The notes under the pieces are model-generated. The model was not told where the DNA came from and did no database searches. It worked only from the letters and a program-made list of their open reading frames with translations. A stretch of 64,000 nucleotides of DNA from Caldifarciminota bacterium UBA5631 (GTDB lineage Bacteria; Hydrothermota; Hydrothermia; UBA1063), in assembly GCA_002421425.1 (NCBI GenBank), contig DIJZ01000002.1, positions 18,278-82,277 of the forward strand, in the 5' to 3' direction. A program made the translations under genes and the position numbers. This document shows, one piece after another, positions 1 through 8,057 of this stretch (position 1 is its first letter; every line of letters begins with the position of its first letter).

Positions 1-468
1 CACAGGAATGATTTCTTTGAATGTTTCGGTCTTTGCAAAATCGTCAATCACGGGCAAAATCAAGCGTTTGTTTACTGTGTCAACTTTGTTTATCAAAAGT
101 ATCGCGGGTTTCTGCGAATCTTTTATTTTTTCGACGATTTGCATGTCTATTTCCTCAGGTTTTGCAGGTTCGGCGAGCATTACCACGACATCAGCATCAT
201 CTATTGCCTCAAAGGCTCGCTTCAAGAGCCACTTATCCAATTCGTGACGCGGTTTCTCCATAATTCCAGGTGTGTCGAGGAAAAGCATCTGATAATCGTC
301 CCCAGTAAGTATTCCAAGAATTTTGTGGCGCGTAGTCTGCGGTTTGGGGCTGATTGCCGAAATTTTAAAATTCAGAACCGTGTTTAGAAAAGTGGATTTT
401 CCTACGTTTGGTTTGCCAACAATGGCTACAAAGCCGCTCTTAAATTTCTTTTCGGAGTTCGCATCCAA
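1..468 (-). CDS. era: GTPase Era, N-terminal part (runs off window start)
   Basis: Ribosome-assembly GTPase that binds 16S rRNA and the 30S subunit. The 156 visible codons hold the G domain: P-loop GKPNVGKST (G1), the TTRH switch region (G2), DTPG (G3) and NKVD (G4). The C-terminal KH domain lies outside the window. The start is a TTG at 468: an in-frame TAG lies two codons upstream and no ATG precedes the P-loop. The coding region overlaps the end of the upstream gene by 29 bases, so translation is probably coupled to it. The motif order and the PKPQTTRHKI stretch favour Era over Der or other TRAFAC GTPases. Confidence 0.9.
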   Translation of the reverse strand, partial: MDANSEKKFKSGFVAIVGKPNVGKSTFLNTVLNFKISAISPKPQTTRHKILGILTGDDYQMLFLDTPGIMEKPRHELDKWLLKRAFEAIDDADVVVMLAEPAKPEEIDMQIVEKIKDSQKPAILLINKVDTVNKRLILPVIDDFAKTETFKEIIPV

Positions 469-1615
469 TTTCTAAAAACCTCCTTCTGTGTTTGATTCCA
501 GGCAAAAAATCACCACTTACGTCAAAGATGTTATTAATTTTAATGTAAGGGTTGATATCCTTAATCGCCCTTAAAATAAATTCCATATTCACAACGCCTA
601 TCTCCGTTTGATGATTCCTAAAGTTGAAGTGAAGATTTAAATCGTAGTACTTTTCTTTGATCAGCAAGGAAACAAAGAGTGTGTCTCTTATAATTTGCGA
701 TGGACCATCAAAGTGACAGTAGCCCATTCTGAATGATTCTGTGAATATTCCAAAAGTATACACTTTTTGGAGATAGTGGCTGATATACACGGGTTTGTAA
801 GTGCCTATTTCTGGTATCAAGTATTTGTCGTAGAACATCCTTTTGTAATCAAAGGAAAAAGGAGGAATGGAAATTTCCGCTTCCAAGATATTGGATTTAG
901 AAAGCTTCCGTGAATATGTCGTAGTATCAGCGACGATATGGTTTACAGGACTCACACCTGAGTAATCGTTGTTGTTTTCAAAAACTAAATGCATTTGAAG
1001 GCCTTTCAGTTTGTAAGTTAGGAAAACTGCATCGAGCTCTTCTCCTTTAACCTGAATACCAAAAACCCCGTCCCGGAAAATGTAAGCAAGACCTCCATAA
1101 ACCTGGTTTTTTTGATTCACTCTCTCGAAGTTTAAGTAAGGAACGAAGCTTCTAAATCGGCATCCTGCAGCAACGTAAGATACTGCGTAGGTTTTGACCC
1201 TATGATGGGGAAGGTTTGGGAAGTAGTCAGTCCAGTTTTTTACTTTGTATGCGAGGAAGATTCTCCTCGTATTTAAAGCGACTTCTGCACTATCTTCAAG
1301 GGCCACATAGTCTTCATATTCCCTCCCGATGCCTCCAATTTCTATGGAAATGTTCTTAAATTGCGTCAGAAATCGCAAGTTCGAATACGAAAGGTTTTTC
1401 TGGTAGACTGGCAGAAGGTCTCTGCGGAGGTAGAATTCATTCAGCGACAAGCTCATGCTCCTTTGCGTTGCGAGAAATTTGTAGATTTTCGTCATATGCA
1501 ATAATGAGCTTTCGTCCCTTTGATAGTAGACCGTATCAGGCATTTTGAAAATTAAAGAGTCAGGAACAGAGAAGGGTAACTGGGAAATTAATAAAACAAT
1601 AACACACCAGCTCAT
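440..1615 (-). CDS. Predicted outer-membrane/secreted beta-rich protein
   Basis: 391 residues beginning with a signal-peptide-like hydrophobic stretch (MSWCVIVLLISQLPFSV). The rest alternates hydrophobic and polar residues with many Tyr and Phe, as in a transmembrane beta-barrel or beta-rich envelope protein. I recognise no family. Its ATG overlaps the stop of the LptF/G gene (ATGA), and its 3' end overlaps the TTG start of era, so it belongs to that operon. The context next to an LPS-export permease is consistent with an envelope role. The C-terminus lacks the terminal aromatic residue common in barrels, which leaves the barrel call uncertain. Confidence 0.6.
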   Translation of the reverse strand: MSWCVIVLLISQLPFSVPDSLIFKMPDTVYYQRDESSLLHMTKIYKFLATQRSMSLSLNEFYLRRDLLPVYQKNLSYSNLRFLTQFKNISIEIGGIGREYEDYVALEDSAEVALNTRRIFLAYKVKNWTDYFPNLPHHRVKTYAVSYVAAGCRFRSFVPYLNFERVNQKNQVYGGLAYIFRDGVFGIQVKGEELDAVFLTYKLKGLQMHLVFENNNDYSGVSPVNHIVADTTTYSRKLSKSNILEAEISIPPFSFDYKRMFYDKYLIPEIGTYKPVYISHYLQKVYTFGIFTESFRMGYCHFDGPSQIIRDTLFVSLLIKEKYYDLNLHFNFRNHQTEIGVVNMEFILRAIKDINPYIKINNIFDVSGDFLPGIKHRRRFLEIGCELRKEI

Positions 1616-2751
1616 TTGGCGAGTTCCTTTCTGAGCAACATTGCAGCTACGCAGGCGAAAATGAAATTGGGAGTCCAGATGGCCACGAAGGGATTAAAAA
1701 GGGTTCTTCTGGAGAGTTCCTGACCTGTAAGAAGAAGTATGTAATAAAGAATGAAGAAAAAGAAAGAGATGCCCAAAGCTGAGCCATAACCTGAGAACCT
1801 GAATTTTACTGCTACAGGGAAGGCAAAAAGAACGAAAATTATTGAAGCAATGGGAAGAGCAATCCTCGTATTAATTTCTGAGAGTATTGCGTTGGCGCGT
1901 CTTCTGCTGAAGTTTCTGGACACTTTGTCTGCTTTCGGAAAGGTATTTAGCTCTTTCCTCACGTCCTGTAGTTCTTTCAAAAGGATCGTTAACGGTTTAT
2001 CCCGATCAGCCCTGAATACCATGTCCTTGTAGAAAGCTTCTTCGTTAAGTTTCACTACGAGGCGGTCTTCTTTGAATTTTGCTCTTCTGAATTCTTCCTT
2101 CTTCTCTCCCCGCGTCTCAATGAATTCTCCGTCCAGGAGTTCCATAATAATTTCTCCTTTTCTTGCTGAATAAATCTTACCGCGGGAAGCAGAAATGAAC
2201 CTAACTCCATCCCGTCTCACTTCCTGGATTTTAATATCCCTGAGCTCCCCGGTCTTTTCGTCTTTAGAAGAGGCATAGATTAAGTAGTTTTCCAGTTTGT
2301 TGAATATACCGGCCTCGATCTCGATGGCCGGTTTTTTTGTTCTGATCTCAAAGAGGGTTTGCTTCAGTCGGAAATTGGTCTCAGGTAAAACGAACAGATT
2401 GAAAATAACATTAAGGAAAGCTACCAGTAGCATTGCTATAGCGAGCTTGTAAAAAATCCTCTTCCAGTCAATCCCTGAGCTCTTTATACAGAGTATCTCG
2501 TTCTGCCCCGCCATCCTGCCAAAAGTTATGAGTCCAGCCACCAGGAAGGACATGGGGAATGTCATGTTCATTACAAAAGGGAGAGTGAGAAATACTACCT
2601 TAAGAACAGTTCCTGAAGGTACGCCCTTTCTCACAAGAAGGTCCATAAGCTGGAAGATGCTGTTTGTAAGGAGAATCATCGTCAGGGCAAAAACGCTTCC
2701 AAGGAAAGGAAAGAAAAGGCTTTTTAATACGTATCTATCAATTCTCTTCAC
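1612..2751 (-). CDS. LptF/LptG family permease (lipopolysaccharide export)
   Basis: Inner-membrane permease of the YjgP/YjgQ family that, with LptB, extracts LPS from the inner membrane towards the Lpt bridge. The 379 residues show the family layout: an N-terminal signature (MKRIDRYVLKSLFFPF), helices at about 15-35, 55-75 and 100-120, a long periplasmic beta-jellyroll at about 135-270, and three C-terminal helices. The length is normal. The start is GTG, overlapping the stop of the DUF2905 gene (GTGA). Only one such gene is present here, so a homodimer or a partner elsewhere is needed. F versus G cannot be settled from sequence alone. It supports a diderm envelope. Confidence 0.88.
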   Translation of the reverse strand: MKRIDRYVLKSLFFPFLGSVFALTMILLTNSIFQLMDLLVRKGVPSGTVLKVVFLTLPFVMNMTFPMSFLVAGLITFGRMAGQNEILCIKSSGIDWKRIFYKLAIAMLLVAFLNVIFNLFVLPETNFRLKQTLFEIRTKKPAIEIEAGIFNKLENYLIYASSKDEKTGELRDIKIQEVRRDGVRFISASRGKIYSARKGEIIMELLDGEFIETRGEKKEEFRRAKFKEDRLVVKLNEEAFYKDMVFRADRDKPLTILLKELQDVRKELNTFPKADKVSRNFSRRRANAILSEINTRIALPIASIIFVLFAFPVAVKFRFSGYGSALGISFFFFILYYILLLTGQELSRRTLFNPFVAIWTPNFIFACVAAMLLRKELAK

Positions 2752-2954
2752 TTTTTAAGCCTGATGAAAAGGTTAAGGATTATTGTGAGAATCAGGGATA
2801 AAATTATACTTGTGCCCAGAGGAATAAGGATTGTGAAGGTTGGTTTTCTTATTACGATGTCGCCGGGGATTTTAAAAGAAGCTGTTTCAAGGAGATATAC
2901 AATCACACCGAAGATAAAAATCACCATCCCGAAGTAAATAAGAAATTTTCCCAT
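2748..2954 (-). CDS. DUF2905 small membrane protein
   Basis: 68 residues with two hydrophobic helices separated by the charged segment GDIVIRKPTFTILIP, which is typical of the DUF2905 family of short two-helix membrane proteins of unknown function. It heads the operon with LptF/G, and its stop overlaps the next start. A TAAAAT hexamer ends nine bases upstream of the ATG with no Shine-Dalgarno sequence, suggesting a very short or absent leader. Confidence 0.75.
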   Translation of the reverse strand: MGKFLIYFGMVIFIFGVIVYLLETASFKIPGDIVIRKPTFTILIPLGTSIILSLILTIILNLFIRLKK

Positions 2955-3070
2955 TGTGTAGTAATTTTAAGATACAGGGAGTGGAGTGGCAATATATTAA
3001 AGAAATATCAAGACTTCTTCGCAATAAGACAACTTCTATTTCTCAGAGTTTGCTGCCCTTTGTCCTGCAT

Positions 3071-3925
3071 TCATATTTTCACGGTAATCTCGTCGTAAAG
3101 ACGTATCTCTCCACCCTTAATCACGCGGCAAAATCTTCCCCACCTTGAAACGGCATAAGGCCTGCCTTCGTCCACAAACTTTTCCTTTCCAATTTCCAGG
3201 ATTTCGATGGCAACGTTTCCAACTTCAAGGATTTTTCCGGGAAGAAGAACGTACTCAGGGATTCCTACAATCGTTATGTTCTCGGTGATTTCATCGATGC
3301 TGAAATTGAATTTTTCTCTCGGGACCTTTGATAATGCCTCAAAGGGAAAAACACTGACCTCTTTCTCGGTTCCAGCATGCACGTCGCCTTCTACACCGAA
3401 GTTTTCAAGGAGGGTTATTCGTTCCACTCTTTCTTTCATCCCCCGGGTCGCAGATTTTCCAAGAAAAATGATCTTTCCTTTAAATTCGTAGTCCAGCTTT
3501 ACGTGGCCAGATTTTCCTCCTTCCTTTTCCAGGAGCCGCAAGTCTGCAATTCTTGCCCACCTTTCGTACCTTTTCAGCATATCATAGAAGTTCAGAGCAG
3601 CCAAAGCACATGCTGATAACGCTTCCATCTCGGCGCCTGTACGATCTATACAGCTGACTTCTGAAAGGATTTCTATAACTCCTTCATCAAAGAGTGCTAT
3701 GTCGATCCTGGCCCCGGTGACCCGTATGGGGTGGCAGAAGGGGAGGAGGGAAGGGATGGTTTTTACTCCTGAAATACCTACAAGTTTTGAAGCATTTACC
3801 GGATCCCCCTTCTCGATTTTCCCGTCCTTTATGAGTTTAATGGTCTCCTTATCAACAATAAGTCTCGCTGAGGCTCTCGCTTTCCTGCGTGTTTCATTCT
3901 TCTCGGTTACATCAATCATCTTCAT
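3071..3925 (-). CDS. moaC: MoaC-MOSC fusion: cyclic pyranopterin monophosphate synthase with C-terminal MOSC domain
   Basis: Residues 1-141 are MoaC, which converts the MoaA product to cyclic pyranopterin monophosphate. DVTEK with TRRKA near the N-terminus, LPFCHPI (61-67), RTGAEMEAL (95-103), YDMLK (114-118) and LLEKEGGKSGH (131-141) match the family. Residues about 148-284 form a MOSC domain (GVEGDVHAG, ENITI, RVIKGGEI), a fold used for sulfur or molybdopterin handling. The cysteine (266) sits immediately before RVIKGGEI, not at the more usual position further upstream. A Shine-Dalgarno (AGGAGG) and a TATAAT box precede the ATG. The gene is divergent from wtpB across 77 bases, so Mo/W cofactor synthesis and uptake share a control region. 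Confidence 0.9.
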   Translation of the reverse strand: MKMIDVTEKNETRRKARASARLIVDKETIKLIKDGKIEKGDPVNASKLVGISGVKTIPSLLPFCHPIRVTGARIDIALFDEGVIEILSEVSCIDRTGAEMEALSACALAALNFYDMLKRYERWARIADLRLLEKEGGKSGHVKLDYEFKGKIIFLGKSATRGMKERVERITLLENFGVEGDVHAGTEKEVSVFPFEALSKVPREKFNFSIDEITENITIVGIPEYVLLPGKILEVGNVAIEILEIGKEKFVDEGRPYAVSRWGRFCRVIKGGEIRLYDEITVKI

Positions 3926-3990
3926 AACGTTCCTCCTTTGAATAAATTATAAGTTCGTAAGAATGAAATAGGAAAACCAGGTTTTTACAT

Positions 3991-4003
3991 TAAAATTTTT
4001 CTA
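3991..4003 (+). promoter_or_regulatory. Leaderless -10 element of the wtpBC operon
   Basis: TAAAAT (3991-3996) followed by exactly six bases and then the ATG of wtpB, with no Shine-Dalgarno. Transcription would start at or next to the A of the ATG. No clear -35 hexamer is visible. Confidence 0.55.
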
Positions 4004-4788
4004 TGAAAAGAGGCTTCGATTTGTGGATAGCTTTGCTATCTGCCCTTGGTCTTTTCTTTTTAACAATGCCAGTTCTTGTGCTGATTTTTTCAACTTCACC
4101 TGAATCTTTTTTCTTTGCCATCCGCGACAGGGAATTTCTCGGTACACTGAAAGTTTCAATCCTGTCTGCTACCTTCTCGTCTCTTTTTGTGCTTCTCCTC
4201 GGCACGCCGATTTCTTATATCCTGGCAAGGAAAACTTTTCCCTTAAAGGGTATTCTGGAGCACCTTGTGGATCTTCCCATTGCAATCCCACACTCAGTCT
4301 CAGGAATTGCGATTCTGTACTTCTTTGGAAGGACTTCTCCTGTTGGGCAGATGCTGAACATCATGGGGATAAAGGTTTACGGCGATATGGTAGGTATAGT
4401 TCTTGCTATGAGCTTTGTGAGCGCACCATATTACATTGCATCAGTCAAAGAAGGTCTGAGCGTAGTTCCAAGGGAATACGAAAGCGTCTCCTATTCCTTG
4501 GGGAGAGGCAGGGCTTTTACTTTCTTCCGCGTAATTCTGCCCATGGCTCGCAGTCATCTATTTAAAGGCTTAATTCTCTCCTGGGGCAGAGCGCTTTCGG
4601 AGTTTGGAGCCGTAATGGTAGTGGCCTATTACCCTATGACAGCAACGGTTTTTATTTATGAAAGACTGGAAAGCCTGGGGATAAAATCAACTCTACCTTA
4701 CGCGGTGATAGTGCTTCTTTTATCTGGAGGATTATTCGTTACCTTCAGGGTGTTATGCTGTCGCTATGCTCAGAATAGAAGGTCTTGA
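4003..4788 (+). CDS. wtpB: Tungstate/molybdate ABC transporter permease
   Basis: 261-residue integral membrane subunit of a Wtp/Tup/Mod-type importer, with about five to six helices. The cytoplasmic EAA-type loop lies at about 155-185 (YESVSYSLGRGRAFTFFRVILP), followed by GLILSWGRALSEFGAVMVVAY, the signature of molybdate/tungstate permeases. It overlaps the ATPase gene by 23 bases. The solute-binding protein is not adjacent; a WtpA homologue is encoded at 49574-50431. The neighbouring pterin cofactor genes support Mo/W as substrate. Sequence alone does not distinguish tungstate from molybdate. Confidence 0.87.
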   Translation: MKRGFDLWIALLSALGLFFLTMPVLVLIFSTSPESFFFAIRDREFLGTLKVSILSATFSSLFVLLLGTPISYILARKTFPLKGILEHLVDLPIAIPHSVSGIAILYFFGRTSPVGQMLNIMGIKVYGDMVGIVLAMSFVSAPYYIASVKEGLSVVPREYESVSYSLGRGRAFTFFRVILPMARSHLFKGLILSWGRALSEFGAVMVVAYYPMTATVFIYERLESLGIKSTLPYAVIVLLLSGGLFVTFRVLCCRYAQNRRS

Positions 4789-5788
4789 AGTAAGAAAAGG
4801 AAATTTTATACTGCAGGTGGATCACTTCGAAGTGCAGACCCACGAGTTTATTAGCATATTAGGTCCCTCTGGAAGCGGTAAAACCACATTTCTCGAGGCT
4901 ATTGCAGGTTTTTCACCTCTGAAGAAAGGAAAGATCCTTTTTTACGGCAATGACATAACAGGGTTGCCTCCCTGGGAAAGGAACGTCGCAATTATATACC
5001 AGGAGGCGTACCTGTTTCCGCATTTTACAGTCTGGAAAAACCTACTTTATGGAAAAAGGGCATGTGCTGATTTCGTTAGAAACATCGCTGGGAAACTCAA
5101 CATTTCAGACTTACTTGATCGATTTCCCAACGAACTTTCAGCAGGGCAGCGGCAGAGAGTTTCCATTGCGAGAGCCATCGCAACAAGGCCGTTAATTCTT
5201 CTGATGGATGAACCGTTCAATTTTCTCGATCCCATTAATAAGGAGGATTTTAGGAGTCTTGTGAAAGAAATACGTGAATCCTTTTTGATGCCAATGATTC
5301 TGGTGACTCATGATCTTGAAGAAGCGCTCTATTACGCTGATAGGGTGGCGATTATAAGGGAAGGGAAGATTGTCGGCGTGGATACGCCGTACTCACTGGT
5401 AAAACGTCCTGAGGATGACTTTGTGGCACAATTCACAGGTAGAGCAAATTTCCTTCCCATAGAGAAAAAAGGCGAAAGATATTTCTTAGGGAGTGTGGAG
5501 ATAAATCTCCCAGAAAGAGTTAATAGAGATCGCTTCGTCGTAATGATAAGGCCGCAGGATATAATCATCAGCGACGCTGAGCCCCAGCATTCAAGCGCAA
5601 GAAATCACTTGAAGGGTAGAATAGTAGAAGTAAGGCCAGGTTCAAAGGTTAATGAGGTCAAAGTAGAAGTGGATGGGATTACCCTTGTTGTTTTCATTAC
5701 AGATGCTTCTAGAGAAGAGCTTAACCTCCAGCCAGGGATGGAAGTATACCTTGTGTTTAAAGCAACAGCCCTTCATATTTTTGATTAA
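4766..5788 (+). CDS. wtpC: Tungstate/molybdate ABC transporter ATPase
   Basis: 340 residues. The N-terminal ABC ATPase has Walker A GPSGSGKTT (about 33-41), Q-loop YQEAYLFPH, signature LSAGQRQRV (a G-to-A variant of LSGGQ), Walker B ILLMDEPF and switch VTHD. The C-terminal third is a TOBE-like oxyanion-binding regulatory region (HLKGRIVEV to the end), as in ModC/WtpC. It energises WtpB and overlaps that gene, implying coupled translation. The TOBE domain may allow trans-inhibition by bound oxyanion, as known for some family members; that is inference here. Confidence 0.88.
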   Translation: MLRIEGLEVRKGNFILQVDHFEVQTHEFISILGPSGSGKTTFLEAIAGFSPLKKGKILFYGNDITGLPPWERNVAIIYQEAYLFPHFTVWKNLLYGKRACADFVRNIAGKLNISDLLDRFPNELSAGQRQRVSIARAIATRPLILLMDEPFNFLDPINKEDFRSLVKEIRESFLMPMILVTHDLEEALYYADRVAIIREGKIVGVDTPYSLVKRPEDDFVAQFTGRANFLPIEKKGERYFLGSVEINLPERVNRDRFVVMIRPQDIIISDAEPQHSSARNHLKGRIVEVRPGSKVNEVKVEVDGITLVVFITDASREELNLQPGMEVYLVFKATALHIFD

Positions 5789-5794
5789 AAGGAA

Positions 5795-5807
5795 TATAAT
5801 TACCCTA
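5795..5807 (+). promoter_or_regulatory. Leaderless -10 element of the amrS gene
   Basis: TATAAT (5795-5800) followed by six bases and the ATG at 5807. A weak -35 candidate (TTCATA, 5772-5777) is spaced 17 bases upstream. No Shine-Dalgarno is present. Confidence 0.6.
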
Positions 5808-6817
5808 TGATTAAAGAGGCAAAATTCTTTGAGAAACTCGCTGGTGGAAAGGTCAAATGTTTTCTATGCCGGCACAATTGTATAATTAAGGAAGGAAGTA
5901 AAGGGATTTGTGGTGTACGTAAAAACGAGGGGGGGACCCTCTACACACTGGTCTATGACTATCCTGTTGCGGTGAATGTTGATCCCATTGAGAAAAAACC
6001 CCTTTATCACTTTTTGCCCGGTTCAAGGGCCCTTTCTATTGCCACCGTTGGTTGCAATTTCAGCTGTAAATTCTGCCAGAATTACGACATTTCTCAGGCA
6101 CCGAGGGAGGGCGAAATCTTTGGGGAAAATGTTCCACGTGAAACGGTGGTTGCCCTTGCTGAGAGGTATAGATGTGAATCAATTTCCTATACTTATACCG
6201 AGCCGACGATCTTTTACGAGTACGCCTACGATATAGCAGTCCTTGCTAAGAGCAAAGGTATCAAGAACAACTTTGTTACCAATGGCTACATCGAAGAAGC
6301 CCCTCTTAAGGAGATAGCCCCATACCTTGATGCTGCAAACATAGACCTTAAAAGTTTCAGAAAGGGGTTTTATTCAAAAATTGTTGGTGCCAGGCTCGAC
6401 CAGGTGCTGGAAAGTATAATACTCTACTTTAAACTGGGGATCTGGATCGAACTTACCACCCTCATCATCCCGGGTTATAACGATGGCGAGGAGGAACTGA
6501 GGGATATCGCAAAATTTATCAAAAATGAACTGGCAGAATATGTCCCCTGGCACGTATCAAGATTTTACCCGAACTATAAAATGAGAAATGTTCTACCTAC
6601 ACCAGAAAAGGAGATCAAAAGAGCAAGGGAAATTGGTCTTGAGGAAGGATTGCTCTACGTTTACACAGGAAACATACGTTCCGAAGAAGGGGATAGCACT
6701 TTTTGCCCCTCCTGTAAAAGAAGAGTTATCGCCAGAAGTGGATTCTGGGTTACAGAGAATAAGGTATCAGATGGCACGTGCTCCTATTGCGGAGCCAGAA
6801 TCCATGGCATTTTTTAG
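5807..6817 (+). CDS. amrS: AmrS-family radical SAM protein (AmmeMemoRadiSam system)
   Basis: 336 residues. The N-terminal cysteines (CFLCRHNCIIKEG, CGVR) are followed by the radical SAM cluster motif CNFSCKFC at about 83-90. A C-terminal two-pair cysteine region (CPSCKRRVIARSG and CSYCGARIHGIF) is diagnostic of the AmrS branch of the pyruvate-formate-lyase-activating-like proteins. The reaction is not established. The AMMECR1 and Memo partners are absent from the window. It lies between the tungstate transporter and moeA on the same strand with its own -10 element. That makes a link to Mo/W cofactor or tungstoenzyme maturation conceivable but unproven. Confidence 0.85.
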   Translation: MIKEAKFFEKLAGGKVKCFLCRHNCIIKEGSKGICGVRKNEGGTLYTLVYDYPVAVNVDPIEKKPLYHFLPGSRALSIATVGCNFSCKFCQNYDISQAPREGEIFGENVPRETVVALAERYRCESISYTYTEPTIFYEYAYDIAVLAKSKGIKNNFVTNGYIEEAPLKEIAPYLDAANIDLKSFRKGFYSKIVGARLDQVLESIILYFKLGIWIELTTLIIPGYNDGEEELRDIAKFIKNELAEYVPWHVSRFYPNYKMRNVLPTPEKEIKRAREIGLEEGLLYVYTGNIRSEEGDSTFCPSCKRRVIARSGFWVTENKVSDGTCSYCGARIHGIF

Positions 6818-6833
6818 TTCCTGAAGCCTCGTT

Positions 6834-6846
6834 TAAAATTTTCCTA
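6834..6846 (+). promoter_or_regulatory. Leaderless -10 element of moeA
   Basis: TAAAAT (6834-6839) followed by six bases and the ATG of moeA at 6846. There is no Shine-Dalgarno and no convincing -35. Confidence 0.5.
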
Positions 6847-8057
6847 TGGAGTTCCTTAGACTTGCGAAGAGGGAGGATATTTACCACAATTTCTTCCCCA
6901 TTTTCAGGCCTCTAAGGCGCGTAAAGGTAGCCATTTTTGAAGCATTAAGACGCTTTTCGGGACAGGATATTATTTCTCCTGAAGATATGCCTTACTTCCC
7001 CAGGAGTACCGTTGATGGTTTTGCGGTAAAGGCAAAGGACACCCTTGGTGCATCCACAAACCTTCCTTCCATTCTTCGCTTTGTGGGTGAGGTGAAGATG
7101 TCAGAGAAACCTTCTATCAACTTAAGCGACGGTGAGGCTCTGAGAATCTGGACTGGTGGATGGATTCCTCAAGGAGCTGATGCTGTGGTAATGCTGGAGA
7201 ACGCCTCATTAAATCAAAATATTGTGGAGGTTTACAAGCCAGTGGCTGCTGGTGAAAATGTACTGAAGGTAGGGGATGATATAAAGAAAGGTGATTTAAT
7301 TATCAGAAAAGGGAAGGAAATTAGGGCCCAAGAGATGGCAATTCTTCAGGCTTTGGGCTTTTTTGAGGTTGAAGTATCAAGATGTCCACGAGTACTTATA
7401 ATTCCCACGGGGAACGAGCTGGTAGAACCGTGGCAAGATGCGAGTCACGGGAGAATCAGGGAGACCAACACTGTGGCCGTTGCGGGTCTTAATAAAGATT
7501 ACTGTGAGAAAGTGGAAAGGCACCCCATAGTGCCCGATAACAGAGAAGCGCTTAAAAGAGCAATAAGAGATAACATTGCTGATTACGACCTTATTATAGT
7601 ATCGGGTGGAAGTTCCAAAGGCGCAGGAGACTTCGCCACCGGGGCGGTGGAGGACTTTGAAGGTGGAGAAATTATTTACCACGGTGTGCAAATAAGCCCA
7701 GGGAAGCCGACCATATTTGCCCGCATTAAAGAAAAGCCAATCATAGGCCTTCCAGGCCACCCCGTCTCATCATTTGTGTCTACCTACCTTTTTATCTTAC
7801 CCTTTGTAAAGTATCTTCAGGGCGCCACAAAATATCTTCCTGAGCCCTCCGGCTATCTGAAAGCTGGAATAGATATTCCTTCAAAACCGGGAAGAGAAGA
7901 CTGGATCAGGGTAAAAAGGGATAATGATAAGGTGTTTCCCATTTTTTCAGAATCCGGCGTCCTTTCAAGCCTGGTTAAAGCCGATGGCCTTATTAGAATT
8001 CCAGAAAACTTAGAAGGTGTTCACGCAGGCGAAGAGGTGGAATTTTACTTATTATGA
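6846..8057 (+). CDS. moeA: Molybdopterin molybdotransferase MoeA (paralogue 1)
   Basis: Inserts molybdate or tungstate into adenylated molybdopterin. The 403 residues contain the MoeA marks PRSTVDGFAVKAKD (canonical SaMDGYA region, about 55-68), PTGNEL, SGGSSKGAGDF (canonical SGGvSvGdyD) and the GLPGHPVSSF motif, with a C-terminal beta domain IV. Its stop overlaps the start of a second MoeA-containing gene (ATGA), so the two are co-translated. Paired MoeA paralogues are known from tungsten-using microbes, where one may serve W and the other Mo. Which is which cannot be told here. Confidence 0.92.
   Translation: MEFLRLAKREDIYHNFFPIFRPLRRVKVAIFEALRRFSGQDIISPEDMPYFPRSTVDGFAVKAKDTLGASTNLPSILRFVGEVKMSEKPSINLSDGEALRIWTGGWIPQGADAVVMLENASLNQNIVEVYKPVAAGENVLKVGDDIKKGDLIIRKGKEIRAQEMAILQALGFFEVEVSRCPRVLIIPTGNELVEPWQDASHGRIRETNTVAVAGLNKDYCEKVERHPIVPDNREALKRAIRDNIADYDLIIVSGGSSKGAGDFATGAVEDFEGGEIIYHGVQISPGKPTIFARIKEKPIIGLPGHPVSSFVSTYLFILPFVKYLQGATKYLPEPSGYLKAGIDIPSKPGREDWIRVKRDNDKVFPIFSESGVLSSLVKADGLIRIPENLEGVHAGEEVEFYLL

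Noticed and set aside
3926..4002. Molybdenum-cofactor riboswitch in the moaC-wtpB divergent region
   Set aside because: The 77-base region is too short for the known Moco riboswitch and one side appears leaderless; no conserved stems seen.
7377..7760. 127-codon minus-strand frame inside moeA
   Set aside because: Fully antisense to a strongly supported MoeA region including PTGNEL and the GLPGHP motif; no ribosome site and no recognisable domain.
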